64,000 nucleotides of DNA from Stratiolaelaps scimitus (GCA_019614645.1 JABWDB010000006.1:1054001-1118000); one strand, 5' to 3'; numbered from the stretch's first letter, positions 13,161 to 24,924 are shown. Notes: generated by a model not told the origin, from the letters alone. Translations and numbers: made by a program.

Positions 13161-14024
13161 TTAGTGTAAATGGATTTTCTAATGGCTCCGTTTTGCTGAT
13201 TACAATTTATTTGACAAATCACAAGACACACATGAAGCCGTTCAGAGTTGACAGATCTTCGTTGCGGATAGCTGACGGAGGAGATGCTAGAACGAGGCAG
13301 ATCGTTTCACAGACGCGTGTTGGCTTTCGAGGTTCTTCTTTTCGAGATTTGCTTAGCATTTTTAATTGCTTCATTTGTTACTGCTATCAAAATTACCATA
13401 AGTAATTTGGCGAATTTGAATGTTTGACTAAGATCTTAGCTTATTGTCTACATATAGCGCTGAGTATCTTGCAGATGCGGACTTTTCGGGATCTCTAAGC
13501 TAAATTATGTTAAGTTAAGTTTTGCATAAGTTAGCTTTAATTCTATTAGATTAATTTGAATTATTATTAGCTTGCATTATTTATAAATAAATAAACTATT
13601 TATCAAGGCTTATCATTGTTATAGTGGAATGCATCTAAAACATAAAAGCGAAGACAACGATATCCATTGACATTCATAAATACATTTATTAGCTTTATTA
13701 AATCGCCCAATGATCCCGCAAACATTAATGATAAACGTATGATATTTAATCGATTTGATTTTCGCTTAAGAGTATAAAATCCATTGCATCGAATCGCAAC
13801 TAACTTAAGGAGTATACCTGCATTTTGACTCTTTATGACAGTTCACATTAGCGTTACATAACATGCAATGCAATCGTATGTCACGGTTATTCTATATTCC
13901 TCTGTATAGGTAGTATATTTTATAGGAGATGAAGTTGTATCATGTACACGGTCAGGCTAGTCCGTGGCCATTGAGCCTAGCCAGACTCACGCTGTCCTAT
14001 TTCAAATAGTTGGTATTATGACTG

Positions 14025-14030
14025 TTTAAT
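14025..14030 (-). terminator. Possible XRCC5 polyadenylation signal (ATTAAA)
   Basis: On the minus strand ATTAAA lies about 225 bases after the stop codon. Canonical AATAAA copies occur further on, at 13694-13699 and 13685-13690, so the choice is open. Confidence 0.25.
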
Positions 14031-14201
14031 CCGTACCTTCGAGTACTTCGCCTCTACAATACACTTGTCACGTTTATATATCGTAACATTATCCGGGTAT
14101 TATATATATATATATATTATATATATCACACACACACACTTGCTCCACGAATAGAGAGACTCGTGATACATCCATGTCGCGTGTAACGAGTTTTTGTAAA
14201 A

Positions 14202-14203
<2 letters not shown>

Positions 14204-14236
<33 letters not shown>
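14204..14236. repeat. (TA)n microsatellite, 33 bp
   Basis: Pure TA run about 17 bp downstream of the XRCC5 stop codon, so probably in its 3' UTR. A second, shorter run at about 14100-14127 is followed by (CA)n. Confidence 0.95.
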
Positions 14237-14238
<2 letters not shown>

Positions 14239-14252
14239 TTCCTCATCAGAGT

Positions 14253-17200
14253 TCATCGGAAAAGCTTGGAAATGTTTACAGGACGAAATTCATCCGAGTC
14301 ATTGTCAAGCCTCTCTGCCGTAAACTGAATCTTCTCTTTTTCGGGAGACTCAGTCTTCTCCTCAATCACCATCCGTCTAACGATGCCATCTGCTCGCTCG
14401 GCAAGCTCAGCCGCCTCGATTGCGAGGCTCGATGATCGATCATCGGTTTTTCTCATCTCTGCGAACCTGTCAACGAACTTCCTCGACATTTCGTCCAGTC
14501 GATCTTCCCAAACGTTCTCGAAGATTTGTTGTACGAATGGGTCGTATTTGAGCTCTAACGATTCGATCTCCGATGCGCCGATTACATTAGCTATCGCCTT
14601 CATGTGCTCCGCCTTGGGCCTCCGGGTAACGATAGGGTCGTACCTATAATCAGCATTTGTCCGAAGAGCAAAAGGTAATAAAAAAAAATCGGCGTCGATG
14701 AGAGTTAACTGTGCGTACAATTTAATACAATGCAATGAAATGATGCTTGCTCTAATTTGATTTCTTTTCTTTGAGAGGTGTATCATTATTTCAAGGCAAA
14801 GGAATCTTGCCGGCGAGCTTTGATGAAAGCTCACTAAATTCTAGTGCGACCTATGGGTCTTTAGTATACGTGCATGAACACTGGGGACCTACGCCCTCAA
14901 TATCGGCAAGTGGCAGTACTAACTTTGGAAGATAGTTCATGTTATCCTGGTAGATGAGGTCGTAGAAGACGAAGCAGTGTTTACGTATGTGAGGCACGAG
15001 AACGCCAGGTTTGGTAGCAAACCGAGCAGCGTAGGCATAATCCACCAACAATGCGCGTCCTCGAGACGCGCATAAATGCAGAAGGGAGTCGAACAGAGTC
15101 GCCTTGCCATCACTCGCCGACGAGAACACGTGGTAACCTCGACCACTGCTCAGATGCAGCTGCAGATGTTAGATAAGCACACAGTCATACACATCAATCA
15201 AACAATCAATCAACTGTACTTAGGCAAATGTTGTATAATGGGATGTTTTTTCCCGATAAATAGCAGTTAAACCATACACGTATGCTGGATGGGTGAATAT
15301 ACTCTATGGTTCCAACCTAACAGGATGTTGGTATTCGTGACTTGACAACATTCTCGACAAAGTGAGCAACTGAACTGATTACGCTGATGCATACTTCGGA
15401 TAAGTTAAGCATAAAAAGGCATATCGGCTCCTAAAGTGTGCAATTTTTGTAGGCCGAGAATAGCTTTCGCTCTACTAATGGGCTAGGTGAGCATTTTCCA
15501 GTACGCAAATTTCAGTCGAGCCCGGTGGCCTGGCGCTGCATTCGAGTGCGTCTCGCAATCGGAGGAGACAAGTCGGAGCACACAAGGGCTCAGTACCCAC
15601 AGTTGTACATTTGCATTTAAAAAGGGGTTGTGCGTCTTCTCAAGCAATTCCGGAAGCGGTTGTCCCGTGGACTAAGTTAAATGTTGGTTGTGAGCCAGCC
15701 CGGGAAATGGACTATTTTTCTAGGCAAATATGTATATGCATCTTCTCATGGGCACTAGCTTAGCTGCTCGACACTGACACAAGAGTGTGTAACGTACCAG
15801 GAACTGGTGCGATGGATACCATCCTTTGACAATGTAACCTTTAAACGATTCTTGGGTTCCAATGTACTCCTTGAGCTGTTTCTCGGTAGGGACAGCCGTG
15901 ATTCCAAACCTATAATAGAGAAATTGTGCGACGACCTTTACTATTAGGCCGCTCCCCTTTTCAACCTGCCATTCAAACCGGCCATGGTAGCGCTGCCACG
16001 CAGTGTTAACCGTTTCCGCCTGACGTATGTATATCCGTGTCCCATAGCGGTCACATGAAGATGGAGATTCTAGGTAGAAAAAAGTCTGTTCTTCGCGAAG
16101 GTTGAAACGTAAAGGCATAACCTAAGGCGTAAACATTAATTAACATAAAGCGCGGTGGCTTAGACGGCTAAGTCTCTGGCTGTAAAAAGCCAGAGGGTGC
16201 AGGTTTGAGTCCCGCTGCGTGACATATAAACTATTATAGATGTAGAACGTAATGGTCCGCACAGTAGAGACATCTACTAGATTCCGTCGGAATATCCTTC
16301 CGAAATGCATAGCCAAAAAACGTCACGTGAACGATCTTTTCCCTTGGAGAGTATCTCACATGTTACACGAGAAAACATTGTGCATATAGTAAATTCGGCA
16401 CACGTTAACCTGGCGAACATTGTAGTATGTATGGGATTATCATCAAACATTGTATTGTATTGCCATCGACCTATTTGAATAAAGTGTTATTATTATTATT
16501 ATTATAAAGTATTCGGTACACTTGACAATATATAGACAATGCAATGTAATACCTTCCGCCACTGAGTATACTTAATTCATGAAAACTGCTAAATATATGA
16601 TATAGCGAACAGTTTTTCTCAGGTATAGTTGGAGAGAACCTGAAAGTTTGGGTAAAAGCCACTCTGTCTGAGGAGGCCACCACAAATGCAGGAATCTGCG
16701 TCATCGGTACCCTCTGCTATATCTTGTACATAAATGAAATATTGCGAATGTAAATTTAAATCTCTCGTGAGGTTTCTATTTTGCAGATAATACTTCTATA
16801 CTGTTCAAGGTTTCGAAGCGGTCAACCCAAGACAGCATTTCGAGTGAGAAATAAATTCGTAGAAGTTGTTTGATATTCGACTTCTTCATCATTGCGCCGC
16901 AGAAATGAAACGTCTGTTCTTCAAATCCTGGCCATTCCGTGACACCACGTTATCGCATGGTTATTGTACTTTCGTAGTCTATTTTAAGCTACGGCATAGT
17001 CGTTTGGGAAGAAATTAATAAGACAGTCACACGGTGAAATAAATTATTGAAAACGAGAGTACACCGAGCGGATCAACGCCTATGCTGGCCAAGTTCCGTA
17101 ACGCGCGTTCGCGCTGAACACGGAACTCCTCAACGCGGAGAAGCTGTTCATTTACCGGGCCGCCAACCACTGTCACCAAATGGTCTGGCGGCAGTCCGGT

Positions 17201-20200
17201 ATGTGCAGCACTAGAGAGGGCCGTTCGTTGACAATCTTTCGTGAAGCATTAGATATGATATCAAACGCAAGATATTTGGTTGTCATTGCCAGAAAAAAGC
17301 GCTCTTCTCCCGTACATCAAATCCGGAACCGTATTAGGTAGAAAAGACCACTTGCACCGTCTATTTTGCAAATTGAAAGCTTGTTTATTTACACATTTAA
17401 TAACGCCTCGGTAGTAATCGACACATATATATATATATATGTATACGTTCCATGTGCTCTAAGTACAATTAGAAATAGGACGAACTACCGAACATGTTGT
17501 CACATTCATATCGTTTTATACAGCTAGAGTAATAATTAGACACATCAATTCATCAACTAGCTCTTTACATATATATATATATATCTAATGCGCCTATTAA
17601 TACAGGGACTTTGTATTAATTCGACTCAATTTATCTATCAGCCGTCAGCGCGGTGGCTCGGACGGCCAAGTCTCTGGTTGTAGAAAGCCGGAGGTCGCGA
17701 CATGGTGACATATCGGGACCTTAAGCGTTATAAAAGACTGCAGTTCCTATAATAAAAAAAAAACTCTATATTGTATCCACCCTTCGTTGAGCGCGAGACC
17801 CCAATTCGCGGCTTGTCGCCGTTCCGAATTGCTCCTCAAAGCTGTCACAACAGTTGACGCGTACACACACATATACAATGTGCGTTGGGTGCAAGTAAAA
17901 ATCTGACAATCTCTAACATCTCATCGAATAAGCGTTTCACTTGCATCTGGAATAATGAATCGTTGCACAATTAAAATATAAAACACATTAAATCCATTCA
18001 TGCATCCATCATTCGACAATCTATATACCCAGCAATTCGCGGCCCCGTTTCGTATTGTTACCACTGCTCATCTCATCGCGAGGCTAAAGATTATTCCTAG
18101 CCGGACCCTCCCAAGCTATCCGTATCGGACATATCTGAGGGATCCGCTATGTTTACGGGCCTGATCTCGTTCCGGCGTTTGACGACGCCAGTGAACTGCG
18201 GATGCCGCTTCTCGTGTCGATTGGCATCGCCGACTCGAAGAAATGACTTGCTACAGAAACGGCATTGGTGTGGCTTGACGTCGAGATGGGCCATCTCGTG
18301 CACGCGTCGATGGGTTGGCTGAGTGAAACGGTCCGGGCAATACTGGCACGCGTAGGGTCGCTCGCCCGTATGGGTCCGCCGATGGCGGCTGAGGTCGCCG
18401 CTCTTAGTGAACGATGAGCCACATTCGTTGCATTTGTGCGGCCGCTCCCCTGTGTGACCCCGCTCATGAACGATCAGGTTGCTGCTACCGATAAACTGGG
18501 CGTCGCAATAGCGGCACTGGTGGCTCTTTTCGCCGGTATGCGTAAACGTATGTTTCACGTAGTCTGAGCGCTGAGTGAATGTTCGACCGCACTCGCTGCA
18601 CGCATACGGCCGTTTGCCTTCGTGAAGGCGTTCGTGGCAAATTCGGGAGTTGCGATCGGTAAATGCCTTGCCGCAGTGACGGCACTTGAACGGCTTAATG
18701 CCGCGGTGAATGTTTTCGTGGGTGGTCAAATGCGTCCGACGTTTGAACGCCTTCGGGCAGAAACTGCATTTGAAAGGCCGTGAGGGATCTTGCTCAGTCG
18801 TGATGAGGGTCTCACACGTGGCAACCGTGGACGTTGTCGCTGGCGGTTCGAATGTTGAACGCCTACGCGAGTGGTCCACGCTGCTTTTGTCATGTTCAGA
18901 GGCAAACGCTTGAAACTCGTCGTCTACTTCGGTCTTGATGTCGATGAGGTCTCGGACAGCCGTGGCACAGATCTCATTTGTCACGCTAGTGAGCACGTCT
19001 TCTCGAGATCTGCCGGACTCCACTGCCAACTGAGTTGTTAACATTTGGATTTCGTCATCTTTTCCACTTGCTTGTGAAATAACTTGAGCAGTGTAAGCCT
19101 CCAGTTCAGGGTTGACATTGCCCGCCAGCCTCTTCGATACGTTGTTGCGAAGGATGTCCGGCTGGACTCTCATTAATGACGCGAGCGACAGTTTGCTCTG
19201 GACAAGACCAGGCTTCTTTTTCGACAATGCCTTAACTGGCTGTCTTAGAGACGGTTGCCGTCTCCTCGGCGCGTTCACCATACTGAACAACTGAAATATA
19301 ATATATAGACATCGCGCTATTGAGACGGACGGCAGACGTACAACGAATTGTATGGGTGAATCTCCGAACCTCTTCAGCTTAGTGAACCTAAAACAAGAGG
19401 GAACTCTCTCCAAAAATTGAGGGTAATAGTCGCCCCAAAGGCCAACCCGTAGCAGTTGTGCTGTCTACGAAAGTCTCATCGACTACACATCGATGATGAA
19501 ATACAATTAACATAATCAATGCTCTGTCCCGATGTGTGTGTTTTCCATATTGTCAACAAGACGTTCTAAATTCAAGTGTTAGCAGACCTCACAAACTGAT
19601 TTTAGGAAATGCTGAGTGCACCCATCGATATCGGTCATTCGAGAAACAGCATACGACTGATAGATACACCGTATCTATGAATCGTATGATGCTGCTGATG
19701 CCGTGTGGATTTTTCATATAATCCATGGTGGATGCCTATGATCCACCATGAATCATATGATAGATCTATGCAGTTCATAGCAGGACGGGGCATATATATA
19801 TATATATAGCTCAACCATATGACTTGGTTCGAACTAGCCTGTCATATTTGAGCAGTGATTTCGTATCGGGTATATCGTATACAAAGCAAAGCTATTTTTC
19901 TTCCTTCAGCTATCTGCACAATTTAATTGAGTTAGAAGGCGTCTCTTTGCTCCGCACAACGGATAAACTACACGCGGTTTACGAGTTAAAACTTCAAAGA
20001 TATACTTGAGTGTCGCCGAAACTAACCGGTCATCAGACAGCGTACATCATCGGGGAATTTGTCAGTTCAACATCCACAGTGTTTATTTATAGAATGCTCA
20101 CTTTACACCTCATCTGGCCAGTTTACAGTGGCAGGACCACATTCACTTTTCATGACGACAAAGCGCACAAGATGCCCATATGCACACAGAGCGCGGTCTG

Positions 20201-21180
20201 CTAACGTGTCTTCCCTCGTAGGTCATTCAGCCACTGACTGACCGCACACGTCAGGCGCATTGTGACGTGCGCGATTTTCATGCGCTCGGACATCGTACAC
20301 GACGATGATCACTGCGATAATCTATCACAGCTAATCTGCTGTACCGTAATTACTATTCACACAACGAGACCTGCACTGTGTATGCTTCGTTCGTTTGCAT
20401 GCTTCGTAGTTGGCGTATTGGGTGTGTTTGAGTGAAATCGTGCCGAACAGGAATCAATACGATGACATAATGCTGATTTTTGGAAGCGTTTAAGAATCGA
20501 CTTACGAATCACATGTTCGCGAAATTGTGCAGCGAATCTGATCCGGTTGTGAAATCGGTGATTGTCACGCACACGTCTCCATGCAACCCGATCATCAAAT
20601 GTGTCCGATCTACCTGATCTAAATAATTGCTGAGCGGGGCAGTGTATATACTCCTCTCTTTTTTTCAAAAATGGAGTCAGCCTAAATCAACCGTGTTTGG
20701 TACTCAATCCTCAGCTTTCTGTATCGCATATTCCTTATTTCAAGGAGCAATAATTATACGTCGTCCTTGATTTATCCACAAATACCGATAGCTGATTGGA
20801 ATCTCCGTAATGATAGATCGACGCACCTCTATCGAAATGGAATTACGAGCGGCATAGTATTTGCGCGATTAAAACATACAAGTAAGAAATTCAACATCTG
20901 ACACTTCTGAATAGCAGAGAAACGCCTCGATTCGCGCGATTTCTACCGGGTGCAGACGGGTCAACCTAAGATCCGCAGTCACAGACGATATCCCAGCAGC
21001 AGTATCTCTCCCGATACTTTATATTGAACTTATTATTATAACAGCAGTTCGTCGAGAACACGGTGCAGTAACGATGCAATGCATTGTTAGAAATAACTAA
21101 ATAGATTTGGTAGTCAGGAAGAACAAATACTTGATCAATGTAGCAGGCCTCACTCTTGGTGTCATCATATTTATCGTTAG

Positions 21181-21218
<38 letters not shown>

Positions 21219-24188
21219 CTGAGTAAAGATGCATATTTAGTCACTCTGCCAATAAATGGAAGGAACACCCTCTACCATCACTAGCAGCAACAGCAAGGAA
21301 GAACATGTTAGTAGATAACTAGTATTGGCTATAACTAAATATATCAAATGCATATTCAAACGCTCCGTAAAAAGCGACTCCACACATGAGCCTCCTGCTA
21401 AAGCCAAGGTTCAATGTTCCAGCTGACTGTGCAACGTAATCGAGCAGTTGATTAGTTGCTCGATTGATGATTGTTTTCTCGTCCAACAGTTTTCCTTCAC
21501 TCACCTGTACGCCATAACAGTCCTCTGGGGATCAACGCTGACAACGCCACCATCAGCATCCTTCTCGTAATGGCCGATTTGCGTGAGTTTAACCAGACTC
21601 TTAGTCTGTCGTATTGTGCTTATTGCAGCTGTGAATCCTTCGCCATCTTTTGGATCTTCATCGCCACCAACTATAATTGACACGACGATTAGCGCAATGT
21701 TAATGGCGACTGACGAAACGAGCTTATGCAAATGGAAAATATACAGGCTTGTCGCTGTGCAGTTGACTATATAATTAGACCATGCTAACAAGATTTGGCC
21801 GATCAAGTGGATACCTTTTTCCATACGGTTCTCGAGTACTGATTCATTTTTCTCTGCGCAGACGAGGTACGCTTCGACGGGAAGCTCCTCCCCGAACAAT
21901 TGAATATGGGCATTGAACTTGGTCGGCATCAGCTCCTTCATGGTCCACACTTCGCTCTGGGTGAGGTATCACGAAATTTAGTAGTGGAACAGTTAGATAT
22001 GTTGGGGTGTAAGACAATTATTTTTATGCAGTTATTTATATATCCGTATTTTATATCTACAGACAGTTATTTATATATCCGTATTTTATATTTACAGACA
22101 GTTATTTATATATCCGTATTTTATATCTACAGGACATGTTCGAAAAGCCCCGATATATGGCACTACATTTTGGCTACTCATAAATGCAAAAGAGTGGAGC
22201 AAACGAAACATACGATGGTGATTAATTTCAAAAGTAATTGCCATCGTGTATACGTCTCGCGGCGTTCATTATAGAAAATATAGTGGTATGCAACGAAGTG
22301 TCTGGGAGCACGATGCTTGCACATGTGTTTTTTTACCTGTTTCATTGCATCTTGGTATGAGATCGAAGTTGCGTTCGAAAATATCTCCTCCAAAAAGTCC
22401 ATGCATTCGCGATACCCACTCTGGCTGAGTGTGTCCCGATCAGACACGACTGTCAACTTCGCGTCCGGTAGAACCTGCTTAAGGACGTTCTTCATTTTGA
22501 CGTGAGTGGCATCTGACACATCGAAACCAAGATCCGTGAAGAGCTGTAAAATACAAAAGAAAAACACATTCAAGACGAGTTTCAAGTTAAGAAATCAATC
22601 GTGACACTTAGTGTCGAATGTGCAAACATGTGACAGCACCCCTGTTCAATCTGTGATCGTATGATTAATTTTAATGTGAATAACACACAATATTAGTTAA
22701 ATATGGTATCAGATGCGAACCATAATTTCGTTGTCGCTGTAACCAGAAGATTCCTCCCCTAGGCGGTTCATGATATCCGCCGCAGTCATCAGTCCACTAA
22801 TTAATGTGGAGAACTGTTCGGTCTCCGGGCGCAGATCAAGCTTATCTTTCAATGATTTCACCTGTAATCACATTATCCTAAACTATTTATTCATCCTGAA
22901 ATAACGACCGAATCTTGATATTTGGTGAACATTGTTAATTTGAATACCAGAACAACTGTGGTCAAGGTTCGTTCGCAAGGCACAGATTCGTTAAGGTATA
23001 CCAAACGAGTGGCATTAGATTGAAATTCGCGTTGCTTCCTATAGAAGGTTCCAACCGTCGATTTTACGAATTGGACCGGGTGGAAGCTATGTATTTATAT
23101 AACTAAAGGGTCATTTTCTCAGGAGCGAAGGTAATTCACCCATCAAGTGATACGCAATGTAACAACTAAAGGCATATACGTAAGGGATCACGTCATATTT
23201 TAGGCTACTGTTTTGTACGACGTTCCTCAGGGATCGTCTTTATCGACGATTAAACGATTATTATTTATTGATTGGGTACGATCTCATCAGAATTCAATAT
23301 AACCAAATTAGTGGCTAAAATTGCGAAATAAACAAAAAAACGAAAGCGAATGACCTGTAGTGCACAGTGTACAGATAAGACATACTCTGCGCGGGTCAGC
23401 TGTTCGAAATAATACTAGGGATGACGCGAAAAAACCTCTTTCGTTACCTTTCCCGGGTTGATAACGCCTGCTTCAACGAGCTCAACACAGTGATGGTTAA
23501 TTTTCTTCTCTTGGTTACGATTGCTGAGATTGTCCGTCTCCGAGTCGCAGCAGGTCATGACGAGACAATCGTGCTGAAAGTTCTACGAATGCACATAACG
23601 GTAACGTTATAACAGAACCACACGTGGTTGTACAATATTATCTGCCCAGGATCGGTGGAAGAATCGGCATGCTCATTGGGACATTGAGTAAAAAGACATG
23701 TGAGTTAAATGATATAAATCTCAAAAGGATATAAGCGATACCTTATCAAATCTCATCCGCATGAAAGCGTCGGCAAGTTGCCTCTTGACGATGTATCCGA
23801 CAAACGTTTCGAGGTTGTCGCTTTCGCTGGGTGAACGATCGATAACGAACGCAAACATTCGGCCTAGCTTTTTACGCCCTGGCCGGGTTGCCGCCTCAAC
23901 GACCTTAAAAGCTTTAGGAGTCCGCTGAACCTTGGAGGTTTCAGTCTCCTGTGGTATGGGGGGGAAGGGGTGTTAGGAAAAATCACAAAAAGCAAAGGAG
24001 GAACATTTAAGAGGTAACATTGCGGGTTTTGTGGGACGTTAATAATTTGGTCCGCTTCCGCAAATATCACTGATTAGCTATAAATAATTTTTCCCTTTTC
24101 AAAAGATATCCTGATGGTATACAAATCAGGAGTGGCGTTTTACTAAAACACCTTGCGCACACATATTGCATAGTTGCATCGTAAGTGC

Positions 24189-24233
<45 letters not shown>

Positions 24234-24907
24234 TATATATATACATAACCGGGAATAACATAACACCCATGACCTATCAATAAAAGTGGTACTCGGAAAG
24301 TTACGGTACCCTATGAAATACTTCCAAAGTTTGATGGCTCCGAAAATAATTTTCCCTGCAATTTCTTTTATCTATTTATCTGTAGACACATGTCACCTTT
24401 TCGATAGTAGCCGGTATTTCCAAAACAAAAGAGGCACAGGCAGAAACGGTCTAAAAATAAATCTTAGAGAACGTTCAATCCTGTTTAAACATACTTCAGC
24501 AAAGTCTGTTATATTTTCAGCAATAAAAGCATTGAAAAGATGGCCTTCAAAACCGATAACATGTTTGTCACAGGGTTGCGTAACTTTCCCAACACACCTG
24601 TGGATATAAGAACAATTGCACACGCCTAGCTTACGTCTACATCGTCAAAGAGGATAAGTGAGCCGCCAACGTCAGCGTCGGTCTCAAACGGCACAATGGC
24701 CATCGTCGTTGGCGGCGGCGGCGCCGGCTTATCGCTCTCTGACTCGTCGCTTTCATCGTCGCTCCGAGTAGCTGCATTCTGCGGTGAACGTTCTGCTGAG
24801 CCACGGGAACCTTGACCGCGTCTCGAGGAACTTGCAGCACCCGGAGGACGCGGTAACTCCTCCTCGTCTTCCGAGTCTGAAATTTCGTGAGCGCGTTTTT
24901 TCGGCAT
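14253..24907 (-). CDS. XRCC5: Ku80 / XRCC5-type DNA-end-binding protein, ten coding exons
   Basis: Spliced minus-strand gene. Exons in transcript order: 24907-24635, 23948-23742, 23573-23448, 22861-22721, 22543-22337, 21956-21815, 21670-21505, 15909-15798, 15159-14870, 14643-14253. They total 2055 nt and keep one frame through every junction (684 residues plus stop). Ku80 signatures in order: a vWA-like domain at about residues 122-310 (RMFAFVIDRSPSESDN, LVMTCCDSETDN, LFTDLG), then the Ku core and beta-barrel at about 320-560 (FGITAVPTEKQLKEY, LLVDYAYAARF, LVPHIRKH), then a C-terminal arm. Family knowledge: Ku80 pairs with Ku70, rings broken DNA ends in the nucleus and starts non-homologous end joining. 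Odd points: an acidic Ser-rich N-terminal extension with a basic start (MPKKRAHE), and no DNA-PKcs-binding C-terminal domain. ATG context is AAGATGC, and a TTTCAG acceptor at 24925 suggests a 5'UTR intron. The exon-4 donor (GTTCGC) and exon-9 donor (GTATAC) are weak. Confidence 0.9.
15622..15702 (+). repeat. Interspersed repeat, GGACGTTAAATG family, copy
   Basis: Reads AGGGGTTGTGCGTCTTCTCA-like sequence, then GCAATTCCGGAAGCGG, CCCGTGGAC, TTAAATGTTGG and GTGAGCCAGCCCGG. It lies in the XRCC5 intron between exons 8 and 9; the DNA just upstream (15487-15621) may be the head of the same element. Confidence 0.6.
16149..16228 (+). mobile_element. tRNA-derived SINE head, copy 1
   Basis: A Pol III A box (TGGCTTAGACGG, 16156-16167) and B box (GGTTTGAGTCC, 16202-16212) flank an anticodon-like hairpin (CTCTGGCT / AGCCAGAG). 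The element ends in GACATAT. The anticodon loop is only six bases and the acceptor stem does not close, so this is a tRNA-like retroposon and not a tRNA gene. It lies in the long XRCC5 intron. Confidence 0.7.
17384..17389 (-). terminator. Possible polyadenylation signal (AATAAA) of the zinc-finger gene
   Basis: Minus-strand AATAAA about 710 bases after the zinc-finger stop codon. Its position inside the XRCC5 intron would allow premature ending of XRCC5 transcripts unless suppressed. Confidence 0.3.
17647..17763 (+). mobile_element. tRNA-derived SINE, copy 2 with body and A-tail
   Basis: Begins GCGGTGGCTCGGACGGC, parallel to copy 1, but has lost the B-box segment. After GACATAT it continues with CTTAAGCGTTATAAAA and TGCAGTTCCTATAATA, then a run of ten A residues. 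The body matches the one after copy 3, which defines a SINE of about 130 bp. Confidence 0.65.
18097..19281 (-). CDS. Seven-finger C2H2 zinc-finger protein, nested in an XRCC5 intron
   Basis: A single coding exon of 394 residues. Residues about 169-366 form seven consecutive C2H2 fingers with C-x2-C spacing and TGE(R/K)-type linkers; finger 1 begins PFKCSFCPKAF and finger 7 begins PHQCRFCSKSF. The N-terminal 168 residues are basic at the start (APRRRQP, SKKKPG), lack fingers, and contain an IKTE sumoylation-type motif near residues 115-118. The C-terminus is Ser/Asp-rich (DPSDMSDTDSLGGSG). I chose the ATG at 19281 because a strong acceptor (TATATTTCAG) ends at 19291, ten bases upstream. This implies a non-coding 5' exon and makes the longer in-frame ORF up to 19413 unlikely. 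The role is inferred as a sequence-specific DNA-binding nuclear regulator; the targets and orthologue are not recognisable. It lies wholly inside the 5.6 kb intron between XRCC5 exons 7 and 8, on the same strand. Confidence 0.85.
   Translation of the reverse strand: MVNAPRRRQPSLRQPVKALSKKKPGLVQSKLSLASLMRVQPDILRNNVSKRLAGNVNPELEAYTAQVISQASGKDDEIQMLTTQLAVESGRSREDVLTSVTNEICATAVRDLIDIKTEVDDEFQAFASEHDKSSVDHSRRRSTFEPPATTSTVATCETLITTEQDPSRPFKCSFCPKAFKRRTHLTTHENIHRGIKPFKCRHCGKAFTDRNSRICHERLHEGKRPYACSECGRTFTQRSDYVKHTFTHTGEKSHQCRYCDAQFIGSSNLIVHERGHTGERPHKCNECGSSFTKSGDLSRHRRTHTGERPYACQYCPDRFTQPTHRRVHEMAHLDVKPHQCRFCSKSFLRVGDANRHEKRHPQFTGVVKRRNEIRPVNIADPSDMSDTDSLGGSG
19715..19759. repeat. Imperfect hairpin, 19-base arms
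   Basis: CATATAATCCATGGTGGAT and ATCCACCATGAATCATATG pair with two mismatches around GCCTATG. It is in the XRCC5 intron upstream of the zinc-finger gene's leader. Confidence 0.7.
21187..21217. repeat. (TA)n microsatellite, 31 bp
   Basis: Pure TA run near the 5' end of the long XRCC5 intron. Confidence 0.95.
22029..22133. repeat. Three tandem copies of a 35-bp unit
   Basis: Exactly 105 bp, period 35, one substitution visible (TATCTACAG versus TATTTACAG). Each unit begins CAGTTATTTATATATCC and continues GTATTTTATAT. It lies in the XRCC5 intron between exons 5 and 6. Confidence 0.85.
24192..24245. repeat. (TA)n microsatellite with two interruptions
   Basis: TA repeats with one TG and one TTA break, in the first XRCC5 coding intron. 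Confidence 0.9.
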
Positions 24908-24924
24908 CTTGGCCCACTGACAGC

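Noticed and set aside
16149..16228. Functional tRNA gene
   Set aside because: Anticodon loop of six bases and no closed acceptor stem; repeated copies show it is a SINE head.
19282..19413. Longer zinc-finger ORF starting at 19413
   Set aside because: An acceptor (TATATTTCAG) lies just before the MVNAP start, and the extra 44 residues look like intron translation.
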